DNA of 64,000 nt, from the NCBI RefSeq assembly GCF_000513955.1, contig NZ_KI911331.1, forward strand, positions 44,955-108,954, in the 5' to 3' direction. The DNA is from Pseudoxanthomonas suwonensis J47 (GTDB taxonomy: Bacteria > Pseudomonadota > Gammaproteobacteria > Xanthomonadales > Xanthomonadaceae). Positions within the stretch are counted from its first letter, which is position 1. Every line of letters begins with the position of its first letter. Under the pieces are notes generated by a model. That model saw only the letters and a program-made list of their open reading frames with translations, was not told the origin of the DNA and did not search any database. The position numbers were made by a program, and so were the translations under genes. Positions 8,016 to 17,132 of this stretch are shown here, one piece after another.

Positions 8016-9440
8016 TTACAGCTTGTAGGCGCGCTTGGGCAGGTGGTAGGCGAGGTCGACCGCGACTTCCGCGGCTTCGTCCTCTTCCATGCGGTGTTCG
8101 GCGACGAGCTTCGCCAGCACCGCGCAGTCGATGCGCCGGGCCACGTCGTGGCGCGCGGGGATCGACAGGAAGGCGCGGGTGTCGTCGTTGAAGCCGACGG
8201 TGTTGTAGAAGCCGGCGGTGCTCAGGGTCTGCTCGCGGAAGCGCCACATGCCTTCCGGCGCGTCGTGGAACCACCAGGCCGGGCCGAGGAACAGGCACGG
8301 GTAGTGACCGGCCATCGGGCCCAGCTCGCGCGAGTAGGTGCTCTCGTCGAGGGTGAACAGTATGAAGCGGAAGCCCGGCTCGTTGCCGAAGCGGTCCAGC
8401 AGCGGCTTGAGCGCGTGCACGTACTCGGTCGGCAGCGGCAGGTCGGCGCCGACGTTGCGGCCATGGCGCGCGAACAGCCGCGGGTTGTGGTTGCGATGGC
8501 AGCCCGGGTGCAGCTGCATCACCAGGCCGTCGTCCAGGCTCATCGCCGCCATCTCGGTCAGCACCTGGCCGCGGAACAGCGCCGCTTCCTGCGCGCTGAA
8601 GCCGCCCTTGAGGATCTTCGCGAACAGGCGTTCGGCCTCGGCACGCGACAGGTCGGCGGTCAGCGCGCTTTCGTGGCCGTGGTCGGTGGAGGTGGCGCCC
8701 ATCGACTTGAAGAACCCGCGGCGGTTGCGGTGCGCGCGCAGGTAGCCGTCCCAGCTGAGCACGTCCTCGCCGGCGATCTCACCGAAACGCTGCAGTGCGC
8801 CGGCGAAGGCCTCGTGTTCCGGATCGACCACCTCGTCCGGGCGGTAGGCGGTGACCACCCTGCCGCTCCAGCCGCTGTCGCGGATCGCCTGGTGGTGGGC
8901 CAGCGGGTCCAGCGGGCCTTCGGTGGTGGCGATGACCTCGATGCCGAAGCGCTCGAACAGGGCGCGCGGGCGGAAGGCATCGGTCTGCAGCGCCGCGGTG
9001 ATGGTGTCGTAGTAGTGGTCGGCGGTGCCGGCGTCCAGGCGCACGCGCAGGCCGAACACCTCGTGGAACACGTGGTTGAGCCACAGCGACGAGGGCGTGC
9101 CACGGAACAGGTGGAAGTTGCGCGCGAACAGCCGCCAGGCCTCGCGCGGATCCACCGCCGCGCGGCTGCCGTCGACGCGGGGGATGCCCAGCGCGTCCAG
9201 GTCGATGCCCTGGCTGTAGAGCATGCGGAACACGTAGTGGTCCGGCACCAGCAGCAGTTCGGTGGCGTTGGCGAAGTTGGCGTTGCCGGCGAACCAGGCC
9301 GGGTCGGTGTGGCCGTGCGGGCTGACGATCGGCAGCGCGGCGACCTGCGCGTACAGGCGGCGGGCGATGCCGCGCTGCGCCGGGTCGGCCGGAAACAGGC
9401 GGTCTTCGTGCAGGTGCAGGGGGCGGACGGTGGCGCTCAT
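8016..9440 (-). CDS. uxaC: Glucuronate isomerase
   Basis: A 474-aa cytoplasmic uronate isomerase, close to the usual length of about 470. It converts D-glucuronate to D-fructuronate, or D-galacturonate to D-tagaturonate, the first step of hexuronate catabolism. Family features include LPIVSPHGHTDP near residue 35, with the metal-binding His pair, DHYVFRMLYSQG, TTEGPLDPLAHH, MQLHPGCHRNHN and ILFTLDESTYSREL. It has no signal peptide. It follows the GH115 alpha-glucuronidase gene by 33 bases and precedes the GH2 gene, so glucuronate released from xylan side chains is passed to it. The downstream uxuA/uxuB and kdgK/eda steps are not in this window. Confidence 0.95.
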   Translation of the reverse strand: MSATVRPLHLHEDRLFPADPAQRGIARRLYAQVAALPIVSPHGHTDPAWFAGNANFANATELLLVPDHYVFRMLYSQGIDLDALGIPRVDGSRAAVDPREAWRLFARNFHLFRGTPSSLWLNHVFHEVFGLRVRLDAGTADHYYDTITAALQTDAFRPRALFERFGIEVIATTEGPLDPLAHHQAIRDSGWSGRVVTAYRPDEVVDPEHEAFAGALQRFGEIAGEDVLSWDGYLRAHRNRRGFFKSMGATSTDHGHESALTADLSRAEAERLFAKILKGGFSAQEAALFRGQVLTEMAAMSLDDGLVMQLHPGCHRNHNPRLFARHGRNVGADLPLPTEYVHALKPLLDRFGNEPGFRFILFTLDESTYSRELGPMAGHYPCLFLGPAWWFHDAPEGMWRFREQTLSTAGFYNTVGFNDDTRAFLSIPARHDVARRIDCAVLAKLVAEHRMEEDEAAEVAVDLAYHLPKRAYKL

Positions 9441-9473
9441 GGGGGATCCGGTATCGCGTAGGCGGGAATGTCG

Positions 9474-12344
9474 TCAGCGGCGCGCGCTTTCCGGCGGGCC
9501 GAGGGTGGTGGGCGGCCATGGCCGGCGCAGCACTTCGACGCGCTGGAACACCAGGCCCGGATCGACCAGCCACAGCTTGAGGGTGTTGGCGCCGGCGCGG
9601 ACGCGGTGGCGCGAGCTGGCCGCATGCGAGTTGTCGATGACCGCCGCTTCCCAGGCGCGGAAATCGCGGTCGCCGGGAGTGGGGTCCAGGCGCACGTTCA
9701 CCAGCTGCGGGGCCTCGTCGCCGATCGAGACGGCGTAGCGCAGGCCGCCGCGGTGGCGGATGTCGAGGGTGGGCGCCATGACCATGCGCACCTCGACCTC
9801 GCCGTCGTGGTCCATGACCAGCGGATATTCCAGGCGCGCGCCATCGCCGCCGGGCGTCGCCGGTTCGCCGGTGGCCGGCCACACGGTAACGCCGGACAGG
9901 GTGCGGCCCAGGTTCGGGATCACCTGCCATTGGCCACCGGCCGGCGGTACCGCGCGGCCGTAATGCTGGGCCTCGATCGCGACCACGCCATTGCCTTCGA
10001 CGAAGCCGCGCACGCCGCGGTGCGCCGGGGGCTTGTGCACCGGCACGGTGACCGTCGCCTCGGTCCAGTCCCGGCCGCGGATGTAGACCTGGCCTTCGTG
10101 CTCGCCTTCCGGCAGCGCGTCCCAGTCCACTTCCAGCGTCAGCGGCTGCGCGTCGGCGACCTCGCCGGAAGCCGGCGAGACCTTCAGCCACGGCGTGCGG
10201 CTGCTGGCGGTAAACGCGACCGGCTGGCGGCCGCCGTTGAACACCACGATCGAACGGGTCGGCGCCCCGACCGGGTCCAGCACCGGCAGACGGGCGCCGT
10301 GCAGCGGATACGGCCAGCGCCGCGGATCGCCCTCGATGGCCACGCCGGTGATGCCCTTCTCCGGCACGTCGACCGTGGCCAGGGCGGGCAGGACGTTGCG
10401 TTCCGGCGACTGCCAGTGGGTATAGCCGATGCGTGGCTGCGACATCATGTGGACCCACTTGCCGCCGGCGATCTCCTGCTCGTACACGCGCTGCAGTTCG
10501 GCATCGCGGGTGAACAGCTCGCGCGCCCGCTCCCCCCAGGCGTTGGCCGAGGCGCGGCCCTGCGCCGCGTACAGGCGGTTGCGGCCGACCGCGACGTACA
10601 GGTGGTTGAGGTTGGCGCTGGCCAGCACCGGGTATTCGACCAGCTGGTACCAGGCGTCGCGGTGGCTGGGCGGGATCTTCTTCGCCAGTTCGAGGGTGCG
10701 CGCGACCAGCGCGTCCCATCCGGCAAGCACGCGGTCGGCCTCGTTCTCGTGGACCAGGCTCCAGGTGTCCGTGTCGATCAGCTCCGGCTTGCGGCGTGCG
10801 TTGTACTGCGTGTAGCGGGTCAGGATCTGGCCGATCTCCGCGGCGTGCTCCGGGCCGAACTGCTCGGCGGCCCAGGCGGCCGGATAGCGGGCGATCCAGG
10901 CCAGGTCGGCCGCGTCCGGGTCCCAGGCCTGGTCGAGGAAGGCGCTGATCGGCAGTTCCATCGGCTTGATGTCGCCGACGTTGACGATCCACAGCCGCTC
11001 CACCCCGTGCGCCCAGGCCAGGCGCATCTGCTCCCAGGCGCGCTCGACCTGGGTGGTGTTGAGCCACTTGTAGTTGCGCGGCCCGCCGACGTAGTCGAAG
11101 TGGTAGTACACGCCGTAGCCGCCGGCGCGGCGGCTGGCCGGGTCGGGCAGGCGGCGGATGTTGCCCCAGTTGTCGTCGGCGAACAGCAGGGTGACGTCGT
11201 CCGGCACGCGCATGCCGGCGTCGTAGTAGTCCTGCACCTCCTTGTACAGCGCCCACACCTGCGGGGTTTCCGCGGCGGGCCGGCCGGTGACCTCGGCGAT
11301 GATCCGCCGCTGGTCGGCGACGATGCGCTCCAGCAGCGCGGTGGCGGTGCCCTCGGTCATGGCCTCGTCGCCGTCGCCGCGCATGCCCAGGGTGACCACC
11401 GCCTCGCGGCCCTGCAGGCGCTCGATGCCGCCGCGCCAGAACGCCTGCAGCGCCTGCGCGTTGCGGGTGTAGTCCCAGGGGCCCTTGCCCTCGCGCGACC
11501 ACTCGTCGTGGGCGCGCATCATCGGCTCGTGGTGGGTGGTGGCGATGACCACGCCGTACTCGTCGGCGAGCTCGGCGTTGCGCGCATCGTCGGCGTAGAA
11601 CGCGCGCGGCTGCCACATCGCCGGCCACAGGTAGTTGGCCTTGTGGCGCAGGATCAGCTGGAACACGCGCTCGTAGAAGCGGTGGTTGGTGCCGCCGAAG
11701 GTGGCCTTGCTCCAGCCACCCAGCGCCGGGTCCTCGTCGTTGATGAAGATGCCGCGGTACCTCACCTTCGGCGCGTCGACGAAGCGGCCCGGCGCCACGT
11801 GCAGGCTGGCCTTGCGCGGCGGCGGCACGTCGGCCCACCAGGTCCACGGCGACACGCCGATCCGGCGCGACAGCTCGTACAGGCCGAAGGCGGTTCCGCG
11901 ACGGTCGGCGCCGGCCACCAGCAGGGCGCGGTCGATGCCAGGCTCCGGATGCTCGACCACCTTCAGCAGGTAGGCCTCCCAGGTCCCGGCCACGCCGGAG
12001 GTGTCGATGCCCTTGTCGCGCACGATGCGGTCGATGCGTGCGCTGCGGCCGAGGGTGCCGGCGATGACCGCCATGCGCGGCGACGGCGCGTCCGCCGGCG
12101 GTTGCCCCGCGACCGCGGCCAGGTCGGCGCGGAAGGCCTCGGCGGCGCGATGCACCGCGGAGAAGTCGGCTTCGTCGACCAGCACCGGCAGCGGCCGGCC
12201 GCGATCGACCAGGGCGAGGCTGCCGGCGACGGGCGTTTCGCAAACCGTCGCCGGACGGGCGCAGGCGTCGTTCCCGGCGGCGGCAGGGCCGGGCAGGGAC
12301 AGCGCGGTGGCGAGGAGCAGGAGGAACAGGGATGGCCGGGTCAT
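9474..12344 (-). CDS. GH115 xylan alpha-1,2-glucuronidase
   Basis: A 956-aa exported enzyme resembling glycoside hydrolase family 115, which removes (4-O-methyl-)glucuronic acid from internal and terminal positions of glucuronoxylan. A signal peptide (MTRPSLFLLLLATALSLPG) is followed by an N-terminal alpha/beta domain, a TIM barrel with WTWWADVPPPRK, RYRGIFINDEDPALGGWS, TLGMRGDGDEAM and WALYKEVQDYYDAGM, a helical domain and a C-terminal beta-sandwich (SGVTVWPATGEPA onwards). It is a distinct route from GH67 enzymes, which act only on terminal glucuronate. Its place between the hexuronate transporter and uxaC fits uronate release, uptake and isomerisation. It is also upstream-coupled to the transporter by a short intergenic hairpin. 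Confidence 0.88.
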   Translation of the reverse strand: MTRPSLFLLLLATALSLPGPAAAGNDACARPATVCETPVAGSLALVDRGRPLPVLVDEADFSAVHRAAEAFRADLAAVAGQPPADAPSPRMAVIAGTLGRSARIDRIVRDKGIDTSGVAGTWEAYLLKVVEHPEPGIDRALLVAGADRRGTAFGLYELSRRIGVSPWTWWADVPPPRKASLHVAPGRFVDAPKVRYRGIFINDEDPALGGWSKATFGGTNHRFYERVFQLILRHKANYLWPAMWQPRAFYADDARNAELADEYGVVIATTHHEPMMRAHDEWSREGKGPWDYTRNAQALQAFWRGGIERLQGREAVVTLGMRGDGDEAMTEGTATALLERIVADQRRIIAEVTGRPAAETPQVWALYKEVQDYYDAGMRVPDDVTLLFADDNWGNIRRLPDPASRRAGGYGVYYHFDYVGGPRNYKWLNTTQVERAWEQMRLAWAHGVERLWIVNVGDIKPMELPISAFLDQAWDPDAADLAWIARYPAAWAAEQFGPEHAAEIGQILTRYTQYNARRKPELIDTDTWSLVHENEADRVLAGWDALVARTLELAKKIPPSHRDAWYQLVEYPVLASANLNHLYVAVGRNRLYAAQGRASANAWGERARELFTRDAELQRVYEQEIAGGKWVHMMSQPRIGYTHWQSPERNVLPALATVDVPEKGITGVAIEGDPRRWPYPLHGARLPVLDPVGAPTRSIVVFNGGRQPVAFTASSRTPWLKVSPASGEVADAQPLTLEVDWDALPEGEHEGQVYIRGRDWTEATVTVPVHKPPAHRGVRGFVEGNGVVAIEAQHYGRAVPPAGGQWQVIPNLGRTLSGVTVWPATGEPATPGGDGARLEYPLVMDHDGEVEVRMVMAPTLDIRHRGGLRYAVSIGDEAPQLVNVRLDPTPGDRDFRAWEAAVIDNSHAASSRHRVRAGANTLKLWLVDPGLVFQRVEVLRRPWPPTTLGPPESARR

Positions 12345-12361
12345 GCGTTTCCTCGGGGCAG

Positions 12362-12390
12362 GCGGGCCGCGGCGGTGGCGCGCGGCCCGC
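12362..12390. other. Intercistronic GC hairpin
   Basis: GCGGGCCGC at 12362-12370 pairs with GCGGCCCGC at 12382-12390 around an 11-base loop, in the gap between the transporter and GH115 genes. There is no T-run on either strand, so it more likely tunes message processing or expression ratios than ends transcription. That role is inference. Confidence 0.4.
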
Positions 12391-12408
12391 GCGGGACGGG
12401 ATCGCGGC

Positions 12409-13707
12409 TCAGGTCTGCGGCCGCGGCACGTCGAGCGGTGCCGGCTGCAGCCGCGGCGCCAGCAGGTGCACGCACAGCAGCGCGAACAGGTAGGCCGAGC
12501 CGGCGATCAGGAAGATGGTCGTGTAGCTGCCGGTGGCCTGCAGCTGGCTGCCGGTGAAGTACGACATCGCCATGCCGCCGACCGCGCCGGCGAAGCCGCC
12601 GATGCCGACCACCGAGGCCACGGTCTGCCGCGGGAACATGTCCGAAGGCAGGGTCAGCACGTTGGCCGACCAGCCCTGGTGCCCGGCCATGGCCAGGCCG
12701 ATCAGACCCACCGCCGCCCACAGGTTGTCGATCCGGGTGGCGAACACCACCGGCACCACGCATAGCGCGCACACCAGCATCGCGCCCTTGCGCGCGCGGT
12801 TCATGCTCCAGCCCAGGCGCACGAAGCGCCCGGCCAGCCAGCCGCCGGCGATGCTGCCGACGTCGGCCATCAGGTAGACGACGATGATCGGCGGGCCGAT
12901 GCGCGCCAGCGACAGGTCGTATTCGGAGGCCAGGAACTTGCCGAGCCAGAACAGGAACAGCCACCACACCGGGTCGGTGATGAACTTGGCGGCCACGAAC
13001 GACCAGGCCTGGCGGTGGCGCAGCAGCTGCAGCCACGGCACCTTCACCGTCGATTCCGGCGGATCGGAGCGGATGTGCGCCAGCTCGGCCGGCGACAGCC
13101 GCGGCTGCTGCTCGGGCGTGCGGTAGCGCGCCAGCCACAGCGCCAGCCAGGTCGCGCTGAGCGCGCCGGTGCACAGGAACGCGGCCTGCCAGCCCCAGGC
13201 CGCGGCGACCACCGGCACGATCAGCGGCGCGGCGATCGCGCCGATGTTGGAGCCGGCGTTGAAGATGCCCACCGCGAACGCGCGCTCGCGCTTCGGGAAC
13301 CATTCGGCCACGGTCTTGACCGCGGCCGGGAAGTTGCCGGCCTCGCCCAGTCCCAGGGCGAAGCGGGCGATGACGAAGCCGAGCACGCTGGCGGCCAGCG
13401 CATGGCCCATCGCCGCCAGCGACCAGATGCCGATCGCCAGGGCGTAGCCGATGCGGGTGCCGAAGCGGTCGATCACCGCGCCGGCGCAGAGCAGGCCGAT
13501 CGCGTAGGCGGCCTGGAAGGCCATGACGATGTAGCCGTACTGGATCTCGTTCCAGCCGATCTCGTCCTGCAGGAACGGCGCCAGCACGCCCAGCACCTGG
13601 CGGTCGATGTAGTTGATCGTGGTCGCCGCCAGCAGCATGGCGCAGACCCGCCAGCGGAAGCGGCCCACCGGCGTCGCCGCCGCCGGAGCCGTCGCCTGCG
13701 CGCTCAC
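12409..13707 (-). CDS. MFS hexuronate transporter (ExuT-like)
   Basis: A 432-aa major facilitator with 12 predicted membrane segments, of the anion:cation symporter (ExuT/GudP) subgroup. Seen: ATTINYIDRQVLGVLAP in TM1, IDRFGTRIGYALAIGIWS, RFALGLGEAGNFPAAVK, the classic hexuronate-transporter motif region, and FAVGIFNAGSNIGAI. It starts at GTG (13705-13707) with a G-rich ribosome-binding-like stretch just upstream. It is the first gene of the minus-strand xylan/glucuronate operon, and the LacI-type operator at 13793-13806 lies about 86 bases upstream. Import of glucuronate or galacturonate across the inner membrane is the likely role. Confidence 0.9.
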   Translation of the reverse strand: MSAQATAPAAATPVGRFRWRVCAMLLAATTINYIDRQVLGVLAPFLQDEIGWNEIQYGYIVMAFQAAYAIGLLCAGAVIDRFGTRIGYALAIGIWSLAAMGHALAASVLGFVIARFALGLGEAGNFPAAVKTVAEWFPKRERAFAVGIFNAGSNIGAIAAPLIVPVVAAAWGWQAAFLCTGALSATWLALWLARYRTPEQQPRLSPAELAHIRSDPPESTVKVPWLQLLRHRQAWSFVAAKFITDPVWWLFLFWLGKFLASEYDLSLARIGPPIIVVYLMADVGSIAGGWLAGRFVRLGWSMNRARKGAMLVCALCVVPVVFATRIDNLWAAVGLIGLAMAGHQGWSANVLTLPSDMFPRQTVASVVGIGGFAGAVGGMAMSYFTGSQLQATGSYTTIFLIAGSAYLFALLCVHLLAPRLQPAPLDVPRPQT

Positions 13708-13792
13708 GCCGCCACCCCGGCCCGCGGCCCGCGGTGTGTCCCGTTACGCATGAATACGCCCCTCCCAGGGCCCGGCCAGGGCCGGCATCTTC

Positions 13793-13806
13793 TGATAGCG
13801 CTATCA
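13793..13806. promoter_or_regulatory. LacI-family-type operator TGATAGCGCTATCA
   Basis: A perfect 14-bp palindrome centred on GCGC, typical of LacI/GalR-family operators, about 86 bases upstream of the hexuronate transporter start. Its core matches the xyl-box-like site at 13956-13971 in 10 of 14 positions. It probably controls the minus-strand operon; the repressor gene is not in the window. Confidence 0.65.
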
Positions 13807-13878
13807 TTATCACAGCTTCCCCGGCCGCGCCCAGCCGCGTGCCGCCTCCGCCCGGTTCGCGGAATCCCCCATAAAAAC

Positions 13879-13895
13879 ATGATGCGACGCATCAT
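13879..13895. promoter_or_regulatory. Palindrome ATGATGCGACGCATCAT between the xylan arms
   Basis: Eight-base arms ATGATGCG and CGCATCAT flank a single A. The centre differs from the two LacI-type sites, so a different regulator is likely; a GntR-family hexuronate repressor would be one guess. An A-rich stretch (ATAAAAA) lies just before it. The intergenic region 13708-14114 (407 bases) contains no gene and carries these three palindromes. Confidence 0.5.
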
Positions 13896-13955
13896 CCCCG
13901 CCGCTGCTTCCTGATGGCCGGGGGGCATGCTGCTGTGCAGCGTGCGGCTATTGGA

Positions 13956-13971
13956 ATGGTAGCGCTACCAT
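13956..13971. promoter_or_regulatory. xyl-box-like operator ATGGTAGCGCTACCAT
   Basis: A perfect 16-bp palindrome 144 bases upstream of the TonB-receptor start. Its inner 14 bases match the Xanthomonas XylR xyl-box TGGTAGCGCTAACA, as I recall it, in all but two positions. It is therefore the likely operator through which a LacI-family XylR represses the receptor and downstream genes when no xylan is present. Confidence 0.75.
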
Positions 13972-14114
13972 CGGCGCGGCGTCCGCAGGCCCCGGTTTAG
14001 GAGCCTTCCGGCCGGCCCTGCAGGGATGTGGACGACCCGGGCCCCCGCCGACCAAGCGGTGGCGAAAACCATTCAACGAAGCCAACGCAACACCAGAAAC
14101 GGGAGGGGAGTACG

Positions 14115-17009
14115 GTGCACAGGTATCTCGCAAGGAACACGCTTTCGGTCGCGCTCGGTGCGGCCATCTTCGGCGCTGCCGCGCCGGTCGCCATCGCCCA
14201 GGACGCGGCTTCGCCGGCGCCGTCGGGGCAGGAGCCCCAGGCCGTCCAGGCCACCGACCTCGACCAGGTCACGGTCCGCGGCTTCCGCCGCAGCCTGCAG
14301 TACTCGACCGAAGCCAAGCGCGATGCCACCGGCTTCGTCGACGCGATCTTCTCCGAAGACATCGGCAAGTTCCCGGACGTCAACATCGCCGAGTCGCTGG
14401 CGCGCGTGCCGGGCATCCAGATCAGCCGCGAACTCAACGGCGAAGGCCAGCGGATCGCGATCCGCGGCCTGGGCGACAGCTTCACCAAGACCACGATCAA
14501 CGGCAACAGCGTCGCCACGGCGTCGATCTCCTACGACAACGCCAACCAGAACCGGGAAACGGACCTGAGCCTGTTCCCGAGCGAATTCTTCAACAAGGTC
14601 AGCGTCTACAAGTCGCCGAAGGCCAGCCTGCCGGAAGGCGGCGCCGCCGGCCTGGTCGACATGACCAACGCGCATGCCTTCGACAACCCGGGCACGCACC
14701 TGACCTACTCGCTGCAGGGCGCGCACAACAGCACCGCGGGCAAGACCTCGCCGCAGGGCACCCTGATCGGCAGCTGGACCAACGACGAAGGCACCTTCGG
14801 CGTGCTCGCCGGCGTGACCTCCATCCGCAACAAGATGGGCGTCAAGGGCTGGGAAGACGGCGGCAGCGACAACTGGACCACCCCGGCGCTGACCGCGGCC
14901 CAGTGCGGCGGCATCTGCGGCCCGGACGTCGGCACCAACCGCTGGGGCATCTGGCCCAGCGTGCCCACCGCGGCGCAGAACGCCGGCGCTTCGGCGGCGA
15001 TGGTCGCCGCCGGCCTGACCCCGGGCGAGACGATCGACTCGGCATGGCTGCTGGCCCACAACCCGGGCCTGACCATGCAGCAGATCAACAACGCGCTGAT
15101 CCCGGCGCTGGGCCGCCCGGCCAACATCTCCGGTACCCGCGACCGCGACTCCTTCCTGGGTTCGGTCGAGTGGCGTCCCACCGACGACATCCACGTGTGG
15201 GTCGACGGCCTGTACACCCAGGCGCAGCGCAACACCAAGCGCATGGACATGGACCTGCTGGGCCGCAACTTCAGCTCGCCCACCGGCATGGTCCCGCTGG
15301 ACATGCAGGTCGACGGCAACAACGTCGTGACCGACGCGACCTTCGCCGGCGCGCAGGCCTTCCTGCAGTACCGTCCGTACACCGAGAGCGTCGACTACTG
15401 GCAGATCAACCCGGGCGCGACCTTCTGGTTCGGCGACGACGGCAACATCAAGCTGGACGTGGTCGGCGGCATCAGCCGCAGCTGGATGCGCCGCGTGATG
15501 CCGACCGTCATGGTCAACTCGCCGTACTTCGTGGCCGACTACACCAACCACAACGGCTTCCCGACCTACACTAGCGGCGACGTCGACCTGAACGACCCGA
15601 ATGCGGGCTGGACCTTCAACGACATCCGCCTGCAGAACGAAAAGCGCCTGACCAAGACCTCGAACCTGCGCGCCGACCTGCAGCTCGGCGACGACAGCAA
15701 CAACGTCCGGGTCGGCGTGTCCACCGACACCAACTTCCGCCGCATCCAGGCGTTCGACAACGGCGCCGCGTGGCGCACCAACGTCTACGCGAACATCTCC
15801 AACGCAGAGCTGAGCCAGTTCCTGGTGCGCGGCCCGGGCTTCATCGGGGTCGACTGGGGTTCGTTCATGGCCGCCACCGATTTCGCCAACTTCGCCAGCA
15901 CCGCGCCCGAAGTGAACACCGGCGCGATCAACCAGCAGACCGGCAGCATCGACGAAACCACCAAGGCCGCCTACGTCGAAGTCAACACCGCTTCCGATGT
16001 CTGGGGTCGCGAGCTGCGCGTCAACGCCGGCGTGCGTTACGCCACCACCGACCACACCCTGTCCGGCCCGGTCACCCTCAACGGCGTGCGCCAGTGGCAG
16101 ACGATCGAAGGCTCGTACGGCGAGTGGCTGCCGTCGTTCAGCGCAGCATGGGATGTCGCCGAGGACGTGGTCCTGCGCATGTCGGCCTCGAAGACGATGA
16201 CCCGCCCGGCTCCGGGCTCGATGCTGCCGGGCACCACCCTGGGCGGTTCGGGCATCGACACCGCCACCCAGGGCAACCCGGAACTGGCGCCGTACATCTC
16301 GACCAACTTCGACATCGGCGGCGAGTGGTACACCGGCGACGAAGGCTTCGTCGGCGTGACCTTCTTCAACAAGCGCGTGCAGGGCTATACCTTCCAGGGC
16401 AGCACCCGCAAGACGCTGGCCGAGCTGGGCATCCCCTACGCCTCGCTGAACGCCCAGCAGCAGTCGGTGGTCGACAACGCCATCGGCGGCTACGACGCAT
16501 TCACCGTGGCCGTGACCCAGCAGGTCAACGCCGACGCGGCGCTGAACGTGCGTGGCTGGGAAACGATCTGGGTGCAGCCGCTGGACTTCGTGTTCAACGG
16601 CCTGGGCTTCATGGCCAACTACACCAAGCTCAACGTCACCACCATCGGTCGCGACTCGACCGCGCTGGCCGGCAACATCTTCGGCGTCTCGCCCAAGATG
16701 TGGAACGCCACCGCGTACTGGGAGGGCAAGGTGGCCCAGGTGCGCCTGTCGTACAACTGGGCGGAGGGCGCGCCGATCAACGTCGGCCGCAGCAGCCTGC
16801 CGTGGGTGGAGAGCTTCTTCGAGGACCGTGGCCAGCTCGACCTGTCGGCCAGCTACACCCTCGCCAACCTGCCCACCAGCCCGCAGATCACGCTGAGCGC
16901 CACCAATCTGCAGAACAAGCCGCTGGTCGCGTACTTCGGCGAGAACATGGGCCGCACCTACTACGAGCCAGGCCGTACCATCACCCTCGGTATCCGCGGT
17001 ACGTTCTGA
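14115..17009 (+). CDS. TonB-dependent receptor for xylan-derived oligosaccharides
   Basis: A 964-aa outer-membrane receptor of the large Xanthomonas/Caulobacter type (usual length 900-1000). A signal peptide (VALGAAIFGAAAPVAIAQ) is followed by a TonB box in DLDQVTVRGF, a plug domain (GKFPDVNIAESLARVPGIQI, RGLGDSFTKTTING), and a 22-strand barrel ending with an aromatic (GRTITLGIRGTF). The GTG at 14115 is chosen because GGGAGGGGAG precedes it and because it gives a clean signal peptide; the open frame extends upstream without one. It is first in the plus arm, behind the xyl-box-like operator and ahead of a symporter, a GH43 enzyme and an epimerase. This is the layout of a carbohydrate-utilisation locus containing a TonB receptor. 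Confidence 0.92.
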   Translation: MHRYLARNTLSVALGAAIFGAAAPVAIAQDAASPAPSGQEPQAVQATDLDQVTVRGFRRSLQYSTEAKRDATGFVDAIFSEDIGKFPDVNIAESLARVPGIQISRELNGEGQRIAIRGLGDSFTKTTINGNSVATASISYDNANQNRETDLSLFPSEFFNKVSVYKSPKASLPEGGAAGLVDMTNAHAFDNPGTHLTYSLQGAHNSTAGKTSPQGTLIGSWTNDEGTFGVLAGVTSIRNKMGVKGWEDGGSDNWTTPALTAAQCGGICGPDVGTNRWGIWPSVPTAAQNAGASAAMVAAGLTPGETIDSAWLLAHNPGLTMQQINNALIPALGRPANISGTRDRDSFLGSVEWRPTDDIHVWVDGLYTQAQRNTKRMDMDLLGRNFSSPTGMVPLDMQVDGNNVVTDATFAGAQAFLQYRPYTESVDYWQINPGATFWFGDDGNIKLDVVGGISRSWMRRVMPTVMVNSPYFVADYTNHNGFPTYTSGDVDLNDPNAGWTFNDIRLQNEKRLTKTSNLRADLQLGDDSNNVRVGVSTDTNFRRIQAFDNGAAWRTNVYANISNAELSQFLVRGPGFIGVDWGSFMAATDFANFASTAPEVNTGAINQQTGSIDETTKAAYVEVNTASDVWGRELRVNAGVRYATTDHTLSGPVTLNGVRQWQTIEGSYGEWLPSFSAAWDVAEDVVLRMSASKTMTRPAPGSMLPGTTLGGSGIDTATQGNPELAPYISTNFDIGGEWYTGDEGFVGVTFFNKRVQGYTFQGSTRKTLAELGIPYASLNAQQQSVVDNAIGGYDAFTVAVTQQVNADAALNVRGWETIWVQPLDFVFNGLGFMANYTKLNVTTIGRDSTALAGNIFGVSPKMWNATAYWEGKVAQVRLSYNWAEGAPINVGRSSLPWVESFFEDRGQLDLSASYTLANLPTSPQITLSATNLQNKPLVAYFGENMGRTYYEPGRTITLGIRGTF

Positions 17010-17039
17010 GTGCAACGCGGTAGCTAGCAAGAAACGGAA

Positions 17040-17073
17040 CGTGGCCCGCCCGGCGTCAGCGGGGCGGGCCACG
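17040..17073 (+). terminator. Strong hairpin after the TonB-receptor gene
   Basis: CGTGGCCCGCCC (17040-17051) pairs perfectly with GGGCGGGCCACG (17062-17073) around a 10-base loop, 31 bases after the receptor stop. The tail is only CTTCTAC, so it may be a partial terminator or a 3' stabiliser that lowers expression of the symporter compared with the receptor. Confidence 0.6.
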
Positions 17074-17132
17074 CTTCTACGGGGGGCGCTGGCACCGGCG
17101 CCGGAAAATCTGCAACAACGGCCGGAATCAGC

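Noticed and set aside
4961-12557. Long open frames on the plus strand (about 1030-1080 codons) opposite GH2 and GH115
   Set aside because: Antisense shadows: composition is atypical for proteins, and the minus-strand genes have clear catalytic motifs.
17020-17036. GGTAGCTAGCA-like sequence after the TonB receptor as an xyl-box
   Set aside because: It lacks the GCGC centre and the symmetry of the two LacI-type sites.
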